From positions 10,473,393 to 10,537,392 of the forward strand of contig CM065713.1 of assembly GCA_017654935.2 (NCBI GenBank): 64,000 nucleotides of DNA. The letters run 5' to 3'. Below the pieces are notes generated by a model, which saw only the letters and a list, made by a program, of their open reading frames with translations, was not told the DNA's origin and ran no database searches. The position numbers were made by a program, and so were the translations under genes. Origin of the DNA: Phymorhynchus buccinoides (taxonomy: Eukaryota; Mollusca; Gastropoda; Neogastropoda; Raphitomidae). Positions 23,350 through 34,765 of this stretch are shown in pieces; the stretch's first letter is position 1, and each line of letters opens with the position of its first letter.

Positions 23350-23535
23350 ACACCAGCCGACGTTGCGCAGTGGTAGCATATCCGATTAGTGACTGTTCAA
23401 ACTCTATAAGAAAGGCGAGGGTTAAGGGGTCCTGGACTGGCTCCTACCCTGACTGAGCTATGGGCTCAAAGAGAAGACTGAAGCCACACAGTCGAGCTTC
23501 ATCCACTTCATGGATGCGAATCTGAGAGTGTTGAT
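23350..23535 (+). mobile_element. Possible tRNA-derived SINE head
   Basis: TTGCGCAGTGGTAGCATATC resembles an RNA polymerase III A box. TGTTCAAACTC, about 30 bases on, resembles a B box. The sequence does not fold as an intact tRNA, and no tail or target duplication was fixed. The mirror is at 51975-52158. Confidence 0.4.
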
Positions 23536-23782
23536 CTAAGTTTCTGACCAACATAGCATATGTCTGTATCTATTGGGGCTGGTTGATGCCAAGATATCAT
23601 TATGAAAGGAAGTATAAGCGTACAGCCCTGTTATGTAGTCTCAGACCAATAAGGAACTCCATAGCATCATCAACATCATAATCATCATCATCTCCATCAA
23701 TGATTATAAAAAAATGTCTCAGGTTCTGTGGCCTTGCATGCCCTGCTGTCATGATGACCTCAGTTTCAATTTCCAATCCAGT

Positions 23783-24040
23783 CTATGTCCTTGGTGCGTT
23801 CGGGTCCAAGTGATATGGATCAGTGTGTTCTGGGGGGCTGTCGATGGACGGGTGTAGCGGCGCCCTCGGTGGAGGATTCACACTGGCTCCACGACTTGTG
23901 GCATTATTGTTGTCAGTAGGGGGCTTAGCAGGTGGTGTCCTGCATACGTTAGCTGAGAACAGGCTCCACTGAACTCCACCGAAGTGACTCAGCAGCCGTG
24001 CAGTGTCTCCTCTGGTGGTTGCCTCCTGATCGCCCATCAC
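23783..24040 (-). other. Unassigned 85-codon open frame
   Basis: ATG-started frame on the strand opposite to the receptor gene, rich in Pro, Asn and Thr with no recognised domain. Base composition is more GC-rich than its surroundings. The same frame is intact at 51468-51725 on the other arm. It could be part of a repeat, or chance; a gene is not claimed. Confidence 0.2.
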
Positions 24041-24228
24041 AGATGTGCTCCCTTTGGACTGCTGGTTTCAGATTTTGCAACCCAAGAAAGCAAGTTTAGC
24101 TTACAGATTTGTACATAGACTGAGTGGAGTGAGAGCAATATCAGTGTGCTACCCAGCCAAAAAAATAGAGAGAAGAAAATTAACTACTCTTTTCTGTGCT
24201 AAGCTTCACTGTACAGAACTGTACTTCA

Positions 24229-24474
24229 TTAACCCTTTCACCGCCAGCCATATTTCAGCCAAAAATGTCCATTAAGTTTACCTGTGTAGAGAACAAAATC
24301 CACGTGCAATATTGGGGATTCTTCTGTGACATACATAAAATAAGGTCTAACCCTACTTCCCAAGACTAATACAATAGGGTCTTTGGATAATAGACCCCAG
24401 TTTGATGCCTTTTAGTGACACAGGTGTTAAATCACTGTGGTGCTAAAATGCGACTTTGGTGGTGAAAGGGTTAG
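24229..24474. mobile_element. TTAA-type MITE with CCCTTTCACCGCCA ends
   Basis: It begins TTAACCCTTTCACCGCCA and ends GGTGGTGAAAGGGTTAG. TTAA target sites with CCCTTT termini are typical of piggyBac-like MITEs. The second flank is TTAG, one change from TTAA. The mirror is 51034-51279, and the same family occurs at 43360-43607 and 33718-33955. Confidence 0.75.
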
Positions 24475-24850
24475 CATACATGTATATTGTACTCCACTCT
24501 ACAGTCTTGTACTGTACTGCATTGCATTACATTGTGCTATGCTCTATCATATAGCGCTACAAAGGGCCAATAGTAAATGAGAGCTGTACTATAAATTATA
24601 TTCTACAGTATTGGAATATCATGCTACAGCTTAGTCTTTCGTGGAAGACTATGACTCTCGGACGAGGGGGCCCTTGCACCGGCTCTGATGCTGCAGCCAA
24701 AGGGATTGGTTGGCCTTTGGGGGACCTTCCCCAACGCCAAATCTCGTCCTCAAATCCCTTTGGCCGAGAGAATGGGGATGTACCCTGGGCAAGGCATCTC
24801 CACTACAAACTAATTTCTCGCCCGGCCCGCCGGAATAGTATCTGCCCTCT
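24475..24850. repeat. Dispersed repeat pair
   Basis: 24480-24625 (CTACAGTCTTGTACTGTACT through AGCGCTACAAAGGGCCAATA to a CTACAGTATTGGAAT end) recurs at 34640-34765 and 42600-42735. 24625-24850 is a GC-rich stretch containing CAAAGGGATT and CCCTTTGGCC. Its GGGCAAGG...CTCCACT end resembles the GAGAAACCTTGCCC at 11608. Nature unknown; mirror 50650-51030. Confidence 0.5.
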
Positions 24851-24991
24851 CTGCTATCTGTCAGTCAAATGGCGGAAACGACAGACAGGCAACAACACAC
24901 TTTACTACATCATACAGCTTTTGTGTGTGTGTGTGTGTGTGTGTTTACGTCGTTCTGGATCGTGTTGTACTGCATTCTGTCGTATTGGCTT

Positions 24992-25243
24992 TTAACCCCT
25001 TGACTGCCAGGGAAACTTAAAGAAACTTAAAGAAAAAACCCCATTGGGAAAAAAATGCCACGATAAAGACAGCTGATAGAGCCAATCTGGCAAAATGGTC
25101 CGGGGATGTTGCTCTCTTGACTATGTTAGAGCAAAAGCCAACATATCAGGGTTATTCCTCTTCATCTGATGACGTCATCAGTGATATAATCAGTGATGTC
25201 ATCAGGTCAGTATGTAATATGTTGGTGGCAGTCAAGGGGTCAA
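24992..25243. mobile_element. TTAA-type MITE with CCCCTTGACTGCCA ends
   Basis: The ends are TTAACCCCTTGACTGCCA and TGGCAGTCAAGGGGTCAA. The interior holds GATGACGTCATCAGTGAT and a second GATGTCATCAG: a perfect TGACGTCA palindrome, the consensus of cyclic-AMP response elements. It ends 50 bases before the exon 4 acceptor. The mirror is 50264-50515. Confidence 0.75.
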
Positions 25244-25292
25244 TGCATGAATTGTATGACATTGCTCTTCACTTTCTTTTTCTTTTATGCAG

Positions 25293-25432
25293 TGGGCCTT
25301 GGACAGATGTACGTGGCGGCCAACTTGCGCCCTTTCGGCCAGGACACGTGGAAAGTGGGCAATACGCTGACCATGAGGTGTACCGGAGCAGTGGGGTCAG
25401 TCAACACCACTGGACCGAATCCACAGCCTACG
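25293..25432 (+). CDS. Exon 4 of Ig receptor: first half of Ig domain 2 (left copy)
   Basis: The acceptor is a strong TTTCTTTTTCTTTTATGCAG ending at 25292; the donor GTCAGT is at 25433. 140 bases, entering in phase 1 and leaving in phase 0. It encodes VGLGQMYVAANLRPFGQDTW and then GNTLTMRCTGAV with the first cysteine of the second Ig domain (residue 179). SVNTTGP carries an N-glycosylation sequon. The layout parallels exon 2 (GNSITIRC against GNTLTMRC), so the two Ig domains probably arose by internal duplication of an exon pair. Mirror 50075-50214. Confidence 0.9.
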
Positions 25433-25544
25433 GTCAGTACTGAAAATGTGTATGTGCGTGTCAAAGTCAACATTTTATTTAAAGATGGACATTGAATAAG
25501 CATACATACAGTATGCTTTTTTTGCATCAGAACACACAAACTCA

Positions 25545-25588
25545 CACTGACGCACACACACACACTCACACCACACAACTTTTTTTTT

Positions 25589-25622
<34 letters not shown>

Positions 25623-25625
25623 CAC

Positions 25626-25661
<36 letters not shown>

Positions 25662-25735
25662 CACACGCACACACGCACGCACACACGCACGCACGCACGC
25701 ACGCACACGTCACACACCACACACACACACACACA
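25545..25735. repeat. CA microsatellite with CG variants and a T run
   Basis: It follows exon 4 closely. The mirror at 49785-49970 differs in length and lacks the T run, one of the clearer length differences between the arms. Confidence 0.95.
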
Positions 25736-26121
25736 GACAGAGAAGCTCTTCTCAGGGATGGGATTTGTCCCCCAAACAGCAAATTTTACGCTGAAATTGA
25801 ACATTTGACGCCCCCAACCTCCCCCCCCCCCCTCCCCCCCGAAAAAAAACAACACCCAACAACAACACAAACTAAAATCTGTCCGGCTATACCCCCCCCC
25901 CCCTCCCCCAAATATCCGCCTAAGAAAATAAAGCGAGGTCTAATGTAGAACCAGTTTACATCCTGCTTTCCCAGAATGCTATTGCATAATTATATGCAAG
26001 CTTGTGTCTTCCTGTTTACAAGGTAAATAGCGTCGGTATCCAGAATCGTGCAACGAGGAGAGAAGTTTGATGATAGAGGCTGTGAAAATACGTGGAGATG
26101 GCAATGGTAGTCTGTTGTAGT

Positions 26122-27119
26122 AAACCCACAGTCAGACAGCTTAGAACCCACAGTCAGACAGCTTAGAACCCACAGTCAGTCAGACAGCTTAGAACCCACA
26201 GTCGGACAGCTTAGAACCCACAGTCAGACAGACAGCTTAGAACCCACAGTCAGACAGCTTAGAATAGAACCCACAGTCGGACAGCTTAGAACCCACAGTC
26301 AGACAGCTTAGAACCCACAGTCAGACAGCTTAGAACCCACAGTCAGACAGCTTAGAATAGAACCCACAGTCAGACAGCTTAGAACCCACAGTCAGACAGC
26401 TTAGAACCCACAGTCAGACAGCTTAGAACCCACAGTCAGACAGCTTAGAACCTACAGTCAGACAGCTTAGAATAGAACCCACAGTCGGACAGCTTAGAAC
26501 CCACAGTCAGACAGCTTAGAATAGAACCCACAGTCAGACAGCTTAGAACCTACAGTCAGACAGCTTAGAATAGAACCCACAGTCAGACAGCTTAGAATGG
26601 AACCCACAGTCAGACAGCTTAGAACCTACAGTCAGACAGCTTAGAATAGAACCCACAGTCAGACAGACAGCTTAGAACCCACAGTCAGACAGCTTAGAAT
26701 AGAACCCACAGTCAGACAGCTTAGAACCCACAGTCAGACAGCTTAGAATAGAACCCACAGTCGGACAGCTTAGAACCCACAGTCAGACAGCTTAGAATAG
26801 AACCCACAGTCAGACAGCTTAGAATGGAACCCACAGTCAGACAGCTTAGAACCTACAGTCAGACAGCTTAGAATAGAACCCACAGTCGGACAGCTTAGAA
26901 CCCACAGTCGGACAGCTTAGAACCCACAGTCAGACAGCTTAGAACCCACAGTCAGACAGCTTAGAACCCACAGTCGGACAGCTTAGAACCCACAGTCGGA
27001 CAGCTTAGAACCCACAGTCAGACAGCTTAGAATCCACAGTCAGACAGCTTAGAACCCACAGTCAGACAGCTTAGAGAACCCACAGTCAGACAGCATTAGA
27101 ACCCACAGTCAGACAGCAG
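26122..27119. repeat. 22/27-bp satellite, about 44 units, in intron 4
   Basis: The basic unit is AACCCACAGTCAGACAGCTTAG. Longer units add AATAG or AATGG, and rarer ones duplicate CAGA. TCGGAC/TCAGAC and CCTACAG/CCCACAG variants recur in short blocks, giving an irregular higher-order pattern. The array fills about 1 kb of intron 4. The mirror is 48410-49402 with a similar but not identical order of unit types. Confidence 0.95.
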
Positions 27120-28120
27120 TTGTGGTTAGCTTGTGGCGAACATGTCGTTCACGCCATTTCTCCCCCGTGGGGATCTTTTGTACAAATAGTTACCCCACCT
27201 TCTGGAAGTTCTGTGCTTTTGTAACTTCCTCTAATTCTGTCATTCTCCTTGACTCTGCCTTTTCCATTTGCTTACTGTCATCTGCTATCTTTCTATCTCA
27301 CTGGTTCATTCTCCTGCCTTTTTGTTTTTGTTTGTGGCTCAAGCCACAAAACCTATAACTCACTTTGTCGGTCTGTCTGTCTGTCTGTCGGTCGGTCGGT
27401 CCAAAATTGTCGCACATTTTGACAAAATTGTCGCACTTCAAATCGAGGCTACACTTCAAATTGAGGTGGGCTACACTTCTTCTTTAAAATGATGTATTTT
27501 AAAAGCGTACAAAATAATAAACATACGTAATACAGACACTACAACAGACACGACGAGTATGCAGTGCTTCTTTTGATGAGCATAAGTAGGATACATAGTT
27601 TTAAATGTTTTCCAAAAGATATAAAAAGTTACGAAATGGTGCAGAGATAACATTCTGGTTTACAGATTAAAATTATTGAAAAGCCAGGGGAGGTGACTCA
27701 TGGTTGGAGTGGTAAAAATAGACCGCGTGCCACAAAACTATTGCGATTTCGCGCTTGTTTTTCTATAAATTTTACAAAGATTTCTTCAGCCGAAGTCGGA
27801 ACATACTGGGCCTAGCTATTTCTTAGATAGGCGCATAACGGCATCTACGATCATGTGACAGGAAACTGTCTGAGCGAACGAAGAAGAAGTTTATGCCATT
27901 TTCAGTTTGGCAGCATTGATTGGCGGCCCATACCGGAACTGAGAAGCATGTGAAAACGCGTGCAAATACGACACGACGTTACAGCCAACATTTACCAAAC
28001 AAGTTTGTGAATGCCTTTTATCCGATTTTTGTGTGCGAAAATGTGAAAATAGAAAGAAGGCTGATCTTCCCCGTTGACTTCACTCGTCGCGTTTTTCATG
28101 GTGGGGCCAGCAACACGTCT
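27120..28120. other. Intron 4, repeat-derived, no gene
   Basis: An ACCTTCTGGAAGTTCTGTGC block (about 27188) is shared with 31055, 44535 and 48310. TTTGTGGCTCAAGCCACAAA at about 27331 is a perfect hairpin. A GTCT/GGTC run follows (27370-27400). No coding signal was recognised. Confidence 0.5.
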
Positions 28121-28124
28121 CTAT

Positions 28125-28515
28125 CTCTGTGACTCTTATTCTCTCTCATCTCTCTGATTGTCAGTCTTGTCTGTGTGGCATCTGTCTCTATCTCTCTATG
28201 TCTGCTGTCTGTTATCTGTCGTTTGCCTACTTGTCTGTCTGTGCCTCTCGTGTCTGTCTGCCTCTCGTGTCTGTCTGTATCTATCTATCTTGTTCTCATT
28301 ATTTTGTCTCTCTTCCTCATCTGTTTCTGTTTGGCTTCTTTCTCCCGACTGTCTCTGTCTCACTGAAGTTTGTCTGTCTGCCTGTCTGTTTCTGACTCAT
28401 TGTCTTCGTCTCTCTTCCACTCTGTCGTGTCTGTCTCTCTGTCTTTCCTGTCTGTTTCTCTGTCTCTCTGATCTCCCTCCCTCTCTTTATCTCTCTCTTT
28501 CTCTCTTTGTGTCGC
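28125..28515. repeat. CT/GTCT-rich low-complexity tract
   Basis: Imperfect TGTCTGTCTCTC repeat. The Cys/Leu/Ser-rich open frames are artefacts. A GGGGGCGTTGCCCCCTGGAT stretch with an inverted CCCCCAGT/ACTGGGGG pattern follows at 28520-28590. Confidence 0.9.
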
Positions 28516-28670
28516 CCTGACCCCCCACTGGGGGCGTTGCCCCCTGGATCCCTACTGGGGGCCTTCTGCGACCCCCAGACTCCCGCTTTTCAGCTCTTTT
28601 TCATTCACTTTTCCAATTCCCAAACCTATCTTCTATGACAAATTGTGCCTGTGTCTGTCTCGCCCTCCAG

Positions 28671-28935
28671 ATCAACTGGGAGTGGGAGTACAGAAATTCT
28701 CCCTCCCAGTCGTGGAGCAGATACATTATGGACACAGACGGGTCTCCCAGCGACATCACCCAGGGGAATCTCATCAACATGGCCAACGGCTGCTACAGAA
28801 ACCAGACCAGCACCCTGGTCCGAAACCTGACCCTGAACGACAACGGCAGGGAGTATCAGTGCTACGCCAAGCGCGGGTTTTCGGGAACGGATGAGTTTGC
28901 CGGCAGTCATTACGTCGGGGAAGTCACAGTTAATG
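28671..28935 (+). CDS. Exon 5 of Ig receptor: second half of Ig domain 2 (left copy)
   Basis: The acceptor is TCTGTCTCGCCCTCCAG ending at 28670; the donor GTGGGT is at 28936. 265 bases, phase 0 in and phase 1 out. It encodes INWEWEYRN (the core tryptophan strand), a loop with YIMDTDGSPSD, then NDNGREYQCYAKRG with the second cysteine of Ig domain 2 (residue 260), and ends VGEVTVN. It has two N-glycosylation sequons (NQT and NLT) and an extra cysteine in ANGCYRN. The phase-1 end matches the transmembrane exon seen on the minus strand at 36650. Mirror 46614-46878 is identical in protein. Confidence 0.9.
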
Positions 28936-29024
28936 GTGGGTTGAATTTTTGGGGGCGTTTTTGTGTCGTGGATATTGTTGATACTTGAAGGAACAAATCT
29001 CGCATGTGCACGCATGTAGACATC

Positions 29025-29380
29025 AATGATGTACCGAGGATCGAAAAGTGACAGGACAATCTGTCCTCAGACGAAGAAAAATCAATAGGACAATGTCCTG
29101 GCCTCTTGCAGAAATCAAAAAGGACAATGTCCAATTTCTTGCAGAAATCAATAGGACAATGTCACTGGCTCGTGCGAAATTCAATAAGACAATGTCCTGG
29201 CTCTTGGCGGAAATCAATAGTTCAATGTCCTGGCTCTTGCAGAAATCAATAATACAAAGCGCGCCAGTGCTTGAATAATTTAATCAGACATTTGGCCTGA
29301 TAGGGAAAAACGCAATAGGGCATTTTCAATTTTAAATAGGTCATTGTCCTATGACCGGGGCCTCAAGACATCACTGTATG
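29025..29380. mobile_element. CAGTGATG element with internal palindromic units (left copy)
   Basis: Six imperfect units of about 33 bases contain AGGACAATGTCCT, itself a palindrome, and TTGCAGAAATCAAT. The ends resemble those of 11670-11880. In the mirror 46185-46530 the units are more regular. Confidence 0.65.
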
Positions 29381-29674
29381 CTTTTCAGGTCATGTATGTG
29401 TGTGTGTGAGTGTGTCTGCCCTGCAAGTGGCGTGTCATTCATTTAGCGGTCTATTCACGATAAGTGGATCAGATGTTAAATGAATGAATTTCTTTCCCAG
29501 TGACCACACACACACACTTGCACCACAAAACTATGCAGACATTGTCAGTTTTGTCATTTATAACAGTTGCTAAAGGATCCTTATTTTGTTACAATTGCCA
29601 AACGAAGTCTGACCGGTATTGTTTTGTCTGCTCATGTTATTGGATTTTTTTTTCATGTTTTCATTCAATTTCAA

Positions 29675-29755
29675 TTCTGTGTAAAGCTCCCTGTAGCCTA
29701 CAAAATAGGATGGGCGCTATATACATTTTCATCATTATTAGTATTAGTATTATTT
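29675..29755 (+). mobile_element. L2/CR1-like LINE 3' end
   Basis: GTGTAAAGCTCCCTGTAGCC, then GGGCGCTATATACATTTTC and an ATTAGTATT tail. The same design is at the 3' end of the LINE finishing at 9240. The mirror at 45820-45895 has a clean (AAT)n tail. Confidence 0.6.
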
Positions 29756-30221
29756 TCTTGCGTGGTAACATTTCTGTGTGACAGCCCTTGTCGACGGGGC
29801 TATAATTTTTAATCTTAATCCCTTTGCTTTATGCAAAAAAAATCATCTACTATCTTCCAGACTTAACGGCCCATTCTCATGCCTTTTTTTTCTCAAAAAT
29901 AAAATCTTCAAAAATATTTTCTCCTTTGAGCTTCTCCAAAATCGAATGTGTCGGCTGTGAGCAGCGGGGAGACCGGTGAAAACTGAAAACCGAACACATA
30001 CGTAGCTTACCATTAATGGCCAGTATGGCCTGTTGGAAAACGCAGAAGAGAAGTTCTTTTTGCCTTTTAGAAGTTCCGTCTAGCAACTTTTCTTTTAATT
30101 GATCATTGTGTGCAAGTCACTTTAGATGTCCTCCGACCTGTGAGACATTTGTACTATAAAGATAGTGGGACGATCCTGTAGGTAACTTGCAATACCAGGA
30201 CGTCTCGATTAAAAAAAATCT

Positions 30222-30548
30222 ATACATTGGAACCTCCCTTATAATACCTTCAAAAATCAGCCAAAATGAGGTCTTATAGGGAGGGTCTTATAAGGGAGGG
30301 GTCTTATAAGGGAGGGGGTCTTATAAGTGAGGGGTCTTAATAAGGGGGGGTCTTATAAGGGAGGGGTCGTATAAGGGAGGGGTCTTATAAGGGAGGGGTT
30401 CTTATATAAGGGAGGGGTCTTAGAAGGCGGGGTCTTATAAAGGGAGGGGTCTTATAAGGGAGGTATTCTAATACGTAACCAAAGAAGGGCATGTCTCAGA
30501 GAGTGGTCTATGTTGGGAGGGAGTCTTATCAGGGCGCTTTCCACTGTA
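30222..30548. mobile_element. TIR MITE with expanded internal repeats (left copy, degraded)
   Basis: Same element as 45044-45368, but here the 16-bp units vary in length and spacing (GGGAGGGGTCTTATAAG with many indels) and the terminal CAGTGGAACC reads CATTGGAACC. The decay is unlike the close agreement between the arms further out. Confidence 0.7.
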
Positions 30549-30554
30549 ATCAAT

Positions 30555-30895
30555 TATTAGTTGATCACTCCTCTTTTGACTCTGGTCTGCCTTTTTCCTT
30601 TCTTTACGTTAACAGAATTATTATTGATGCCTCTCTTTTGACTCTGCCTTTTTACCTTTCTTAGTATAACGAATTATTATTGATCCCCCTCTCTTTTGAC
30701 TCGGCCTTTCCCTTTTCTTAATAATAACAGAATTATTATTGATCACTCTCTTTTGGCTCTGCCTTTTCCTTTCTAGTATAACAGATTATTATTGATCCCT
30801 CTCTTTTGACTCTGCCTTTCTTTCTTAAGTAGAACAGGATTAATTGATTGATCACTTCTCTTTTGACTCTGTCTTTTTCCTTTTCTTTCAGTAAA
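30555..30895. repeat. 57-bp tandem repeat (left copy, irregular)
   Basis: Five to six units with CTCTTTTGACTCTGCCTTTT and GAATTATTATTGATC, spaced irregularly because of small insertions and losses. The right copy (44707-45043) repeats at exactly 57 bases. Confidence 0.85.
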
Positions 30896-31564
30896 TATTA
30901 CTGTCTGTGTCCCCACTTCTTAACTAATTTGTCAGCCCTTGTTGTCCATTCTCCTGTCCCCTTGTTTTTCTTCAGCTTCTGACAAGGACATGTGTTTACT
31001 ACTGAAGCCCGTCCGTGGGATACTGTGGGTTCTTTCCGGTACAATAGTTCCCCCACCTTCTCGAAGTTCTGTGCCTGCAGTTTCCTTTAGCATGGGTGCT
31101 GACTCTTTCATTTTACACTGATTTCAGGGTTTTTTTAATTTTACCTAGAACTGAACAGTGAAAAAACAAATGAATCCCAAAACATTGACACGGTGATTTG
31201 GGTCGTTTCAGAGATGAGATGTTCCTCCATTGGAGGATTTCCCTCTGTTTGATGGCGCCCAGAAGGTCATTTTTTGAATCCGTTGTAATGCCAATTGAGA
31301 AATTGGGGTAGGGCTGTTAGGTTTTTGTGTTGATCGTAAATACGCAAGAAGTAACGAATTGATATTTTGTTCTCGATTTGTTCATTCTCAATGGTCATAT
31401 TCTGTTACTTACTACTGCTTGGTACTGCTTGGGGCAAACCAGACTGTTGCTTCTAATATTATCATTACCTGCAGTTTGCAAAACGGAAAACGGAAGTTGT
31501 TATCTCCCATTTGTTGATGTAGCCTCACCGTGGACACCGGGGCCCCCGAACCACCCTCCGGCTT

Positions 31565-33607
31565 TCTTTTTTTCCTCTTTTTTTTTTTTTTTTTTCTTCT
31601 TTTTTTTTTTTTTCCCTCCTTTTTCCTTTTTTTTTTGGTTTTCCTGAGAATCCTCATCTCTCTCTGGTCGTTTTGAACTTGGTTGTTTCTAACATATATT
31701 GGTCTCGTCTCCTCCCTCTCGTCTCGTCTCCTCTCGGTCTCAAAGTCTCGCTCTCTCTCTTCCTCCTCGAGGAAAGGTTCTCTCTCCTCTCTCGCTCTCT
31801 CTCGTCTCTCTCCCCTTCTTTCCTCGCTACTTTCTCTCCCTCTCTCTCTCTCGTCTCCTCCACTCTCTCCGTCTCTCTCCGGGGAAATCTTGAACACGCA
31901 GCATCATGGTGATGCCAATATTTGTTTTCCCAAAGGCAAAGGCAATGTGTCGTATTTTAATTTACAAGGAATTTATTTATTCCGGACCGAATTCTGATTA
32001 ATCGCTGGACGACCTCGAAAACTGTCTAATTCTATATCCTATACTATAATCTATATCCAACCAGCAAAAAAATTTCCATGCATTGTTACTAGCTGTGAAC
32101 TACTTGTCCTGTGTCGTGTCGTTTCGCCATCGTTCCCTCATTCTCTCCCCCTTTTCTGCCTGTCCTGTCCTGCTGCTGCTGGTCTCGTTTCCGTCTCTTC
32201 GTTCCTCCTCGTTTTCTCACCTCGTTCCTCCCGGCGCCCTCCTGTGTCTCGTTTCCTCTTCTCTCGTTCTCCCTCCGTTCTCCGCCCCGCCTCCTCGAGA
32301 CTTCTGTCTGTCTGTCTACGTTCTCTCCCGGCCCCTCTCCCTTCCTTGTCTGGTGTTCTGTCCCTGGGTGTCTGTCTCTGGCTGCCTGTCTGTCGTCTGT
32401 CTCGTTCTCACTGCCCCTGTCCTGTCTCGTTCGGCTGTCTGGTTCTCGTTCTCCTGTCTGTACTCGTTTCTCCCCTCTTCCTCGGTTCTCCCCTCCGCCC
32501 CCTCCGTTCCCTTCTCCCCCGTCCTCGTTCCTGTCCGTCCCTCGTTCTCCCTCCTTCTCTCCCTTTCTCCCCTCATCTCTGTCTCCGTGTCCTGTCTGTT
32601 GGTCACCTCGTTCCTCTCGTCGTTCTCTCCCTGTGTCTCGTTCTCTCTCCCTCTTCTCTCTCTCCGTCCTCTCCGCCCTCCGGTCTCTCTCATTCTCCCC
32701 TCCCTCTCCTCCTTCCCTTCCTCCCCCCTCTCCGGCTTGTCCTGGTCCTTCGTTCTTCCTCGTTTCTCTCCCTTCCGTGTTCTCCGTCTTCGTTCTCCTT
32801 CTCCCCTCCGTCTCCCTTCTCCACCCATTTCTATTATCCAATTCAGCATTGGTGCAATTTGTGACTGTCTGCTGGGTGACTACTTGGTCTGTCTGTCGGG
32901 GCTCCCCGGTAGTTCTCCCATCCTCACCTTTCTTTTTCTCCGTGTCTGTCACTTGTCTGTCTGCTGTCGCTCGTTTCTCCCCTCTGTCCCGCTCGGTTTC
33001 TCCTCCCGCGTTCCTGTCCTCCTGTCTTCTGTGTCGGTCTCGCTCGTTTCTCCTTTCCTCCTCTCTTTCTTCCATTTTGGTCCCGCTGTCTTTTTTGTCT
33101 GGCTGTGTGTCTCCTGTTCTCTCCGTTCCTCCGCGCCTCGCGTCCTCCCTCTCCCCTTCTCCCCTCCCCCCTCGTCGCCTCCCCTTCTCAGGACCTATTC
33201 TGCTGTCTGTTCGTTCTCTCTATCGTTCCCTCCGTCTCCTCTCTCTCTCTTTCTTCTCCGCGTCTTCCCCGTCTCTCCCACTCTCCTCGTTCGTCTGTTT
33301 CTGGTCTCGTTCTCCCTCTCCTTCTCGGTCTCCTCCTCCCTCCTCGTTCTCGTTCCTCCCCTCCTCGGTCGTTCCTCATCTCTTCTCTCTTCCTCCCTCG
33401 TCCTCGTTCTCCTCCTCCTCCGCCACCCTTTCTCCCTTCTCTCCGCCTTCTCCTCATCTTCCCCTCTCTCTCTCTCCTCTCCTCTTCAGTTCGTCTCTCT
33501 CTATCTCTCTTCATCTCTCTCTCGTTCATCGCGCTATCTCTATCCTCATCTCGCTCTCTCATTCTCATCTCTCTCTCTCTCTGCTCTCTCTCTCGCCTCC
33601 CTCCTCG

Positions 33608-33642
<35 letters not shown>

Positions 33643-33652
33643 TGGCGTTGTT
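31565..33652. repeat. T runs and 1.9 kb of irregular CT-rich sequence
   Basis: The corresponding right-arm stretch is a 186-base pure GA run (43681-43866). Here it becomes nearly 2 kb of CTCGTTCTCC-like sequence with a short non-repeat island at about 32830-32920. The 500-codon open frames on both strands are artefacts. Possible causes are real expansion, or badly resolved sequence at a contig end. Confidence 0.8.
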
Positions 33653-33717
33653 TGCCCCCATGAATCGTCCCAACGGGGCTCGCCCTGGACACCCTGACTT
33701 CAGTTTGCACGCCATGC

Positions 33718-33955
33718 TTTACCCTTATCGACGCCAGCCATTTTTCAGCCCCCCCAAATACCATTAACTTAAGCTGGGTGAGATATTTGTTATCTGCATA
33801 TTGGGAATTCCTCTTTGACTGTATAACATTAGGCCTATCCTTACCTCCCAAATTAAGAAAATAGGGTCTTCAGATAATAGCACTGTTGATGACTTTTAGT
33901 GACATAGGTGTTAAACATTGAAGTGCGTAAATGCGACATGGCGGCGAAGGTTTAA
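33718..33955. mobile_element. TTAA-type MITE (left copy, degraded)
   Basis: Partner of 43360-43607. The ends read TTTACCCTTATCGACGCCAG and GGCGGCGAAGGTTTAA, with single-base losses compared with the right arm. Confidence 0.7.
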
Positions 33956-34364
33956 TCATCAGTCCTTTTGCATCTGCCTGCTCCTTTTCTGCTGTCACCA
34001 CTGTTTGTTAATGCCTTATTGTTCTTTCTCCTGTTGTTGTTGTTGGGTGGTTTTTTTAAATCTTGCAATGTTCTCCTTGAGCTTACCCCGAAATCGTTAA
34101 TTGTTGGTTTAAGGACAGCGACGAGACCGGAAGAAGTGAGACTGATACTAATAGACTGTACTTTGCCCATTCTGTTTGGCGTGCGATGCCGAATTATCTT
34201 ATGTCATTTATTGAATTGTTCTGTAGCGTTTTTGATGAAAGGAAGTGTGTGTGTGTGTGTGTTATGTACAAAGCTCTTCAGGTGTTCACTTGTGTGATGA
34301 TTTTTCTGTTCTTCACGAACGCTGATGATGTCTAAGCTGATGGATGATTAACGTAAGTCTCCAT

Positions 34365-34765
34365 CCCCACCTGTTTTTCTTTATTTCTCTCTCTCTTCTT
34401 CCTCTCTCCCTCTCTCTCCTCTCTCTCTCACTCTCTTCTCTGCTCTACGATGTCTCAGTCCATCCAGTCTCCTTTCTCCTCCTCTCCTCTCGCGTCGTCT
34501 TCTTCCAGCTCTTCATATTCTCTCTCTCTCTCTCCTCTCTCTCTCGCTCTCCTCTCTTCTCTCTCTCTCACTCTTCTTCTCTCTCTCTCTCTCTCTCTCT
34601 CGCTCTCTCTCTCGTCTTTCTCTCTCTCTCTCCTTGTACTTCCACTGTACAGTCTTGTACTGTACTGCATTGCATGTGCGTATGCAATATCATCCATATA
34701 GCGCTCAAAAGGGCCAATAGTAAATGAAAGCTGTACTATAATCATATTCTACAGTTTGGGAATCT
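34365..34765. repeat. Irregular CT tract followed by dispersed repeat
   Basis: 34365-34640 corresponds to a pure GA run at 42731-42918 but is full of interruptions here. 34640-34765 is the GTACAGTCTTGTACTGTACT repeat also found at 24480-24625. Confidence 0.8.

Noticed and set aside
23350..23420. tRNA gene
   Set aside because: A-box-like and B-box-like sequences are present, but no acceptor stem or anticodon arm could be folded; more like a SINE head.
26122..27119. Regular short repeats as a CRISPR array
   Set aside because: Units are head to tail without unique spacers, in animal intron DNA; no cas genes are present.
28158..28520. Leu/Cys-rich frame as a multi-pass membrane protein
   Set aside because: It is derived from TGTCTGTCTC low-complexity sequence, in intron 4.
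32083..33697. Open frames of over 500 codons on the plus strand and 328 on minus
   Set aside because: They lie in irregular CT-rich repeat; the protein is almost only Ser, Leu, Pro, Phe and Val (or Arg, Glu and Gly on minus). The right-arm counterpart is a short pure GA run.
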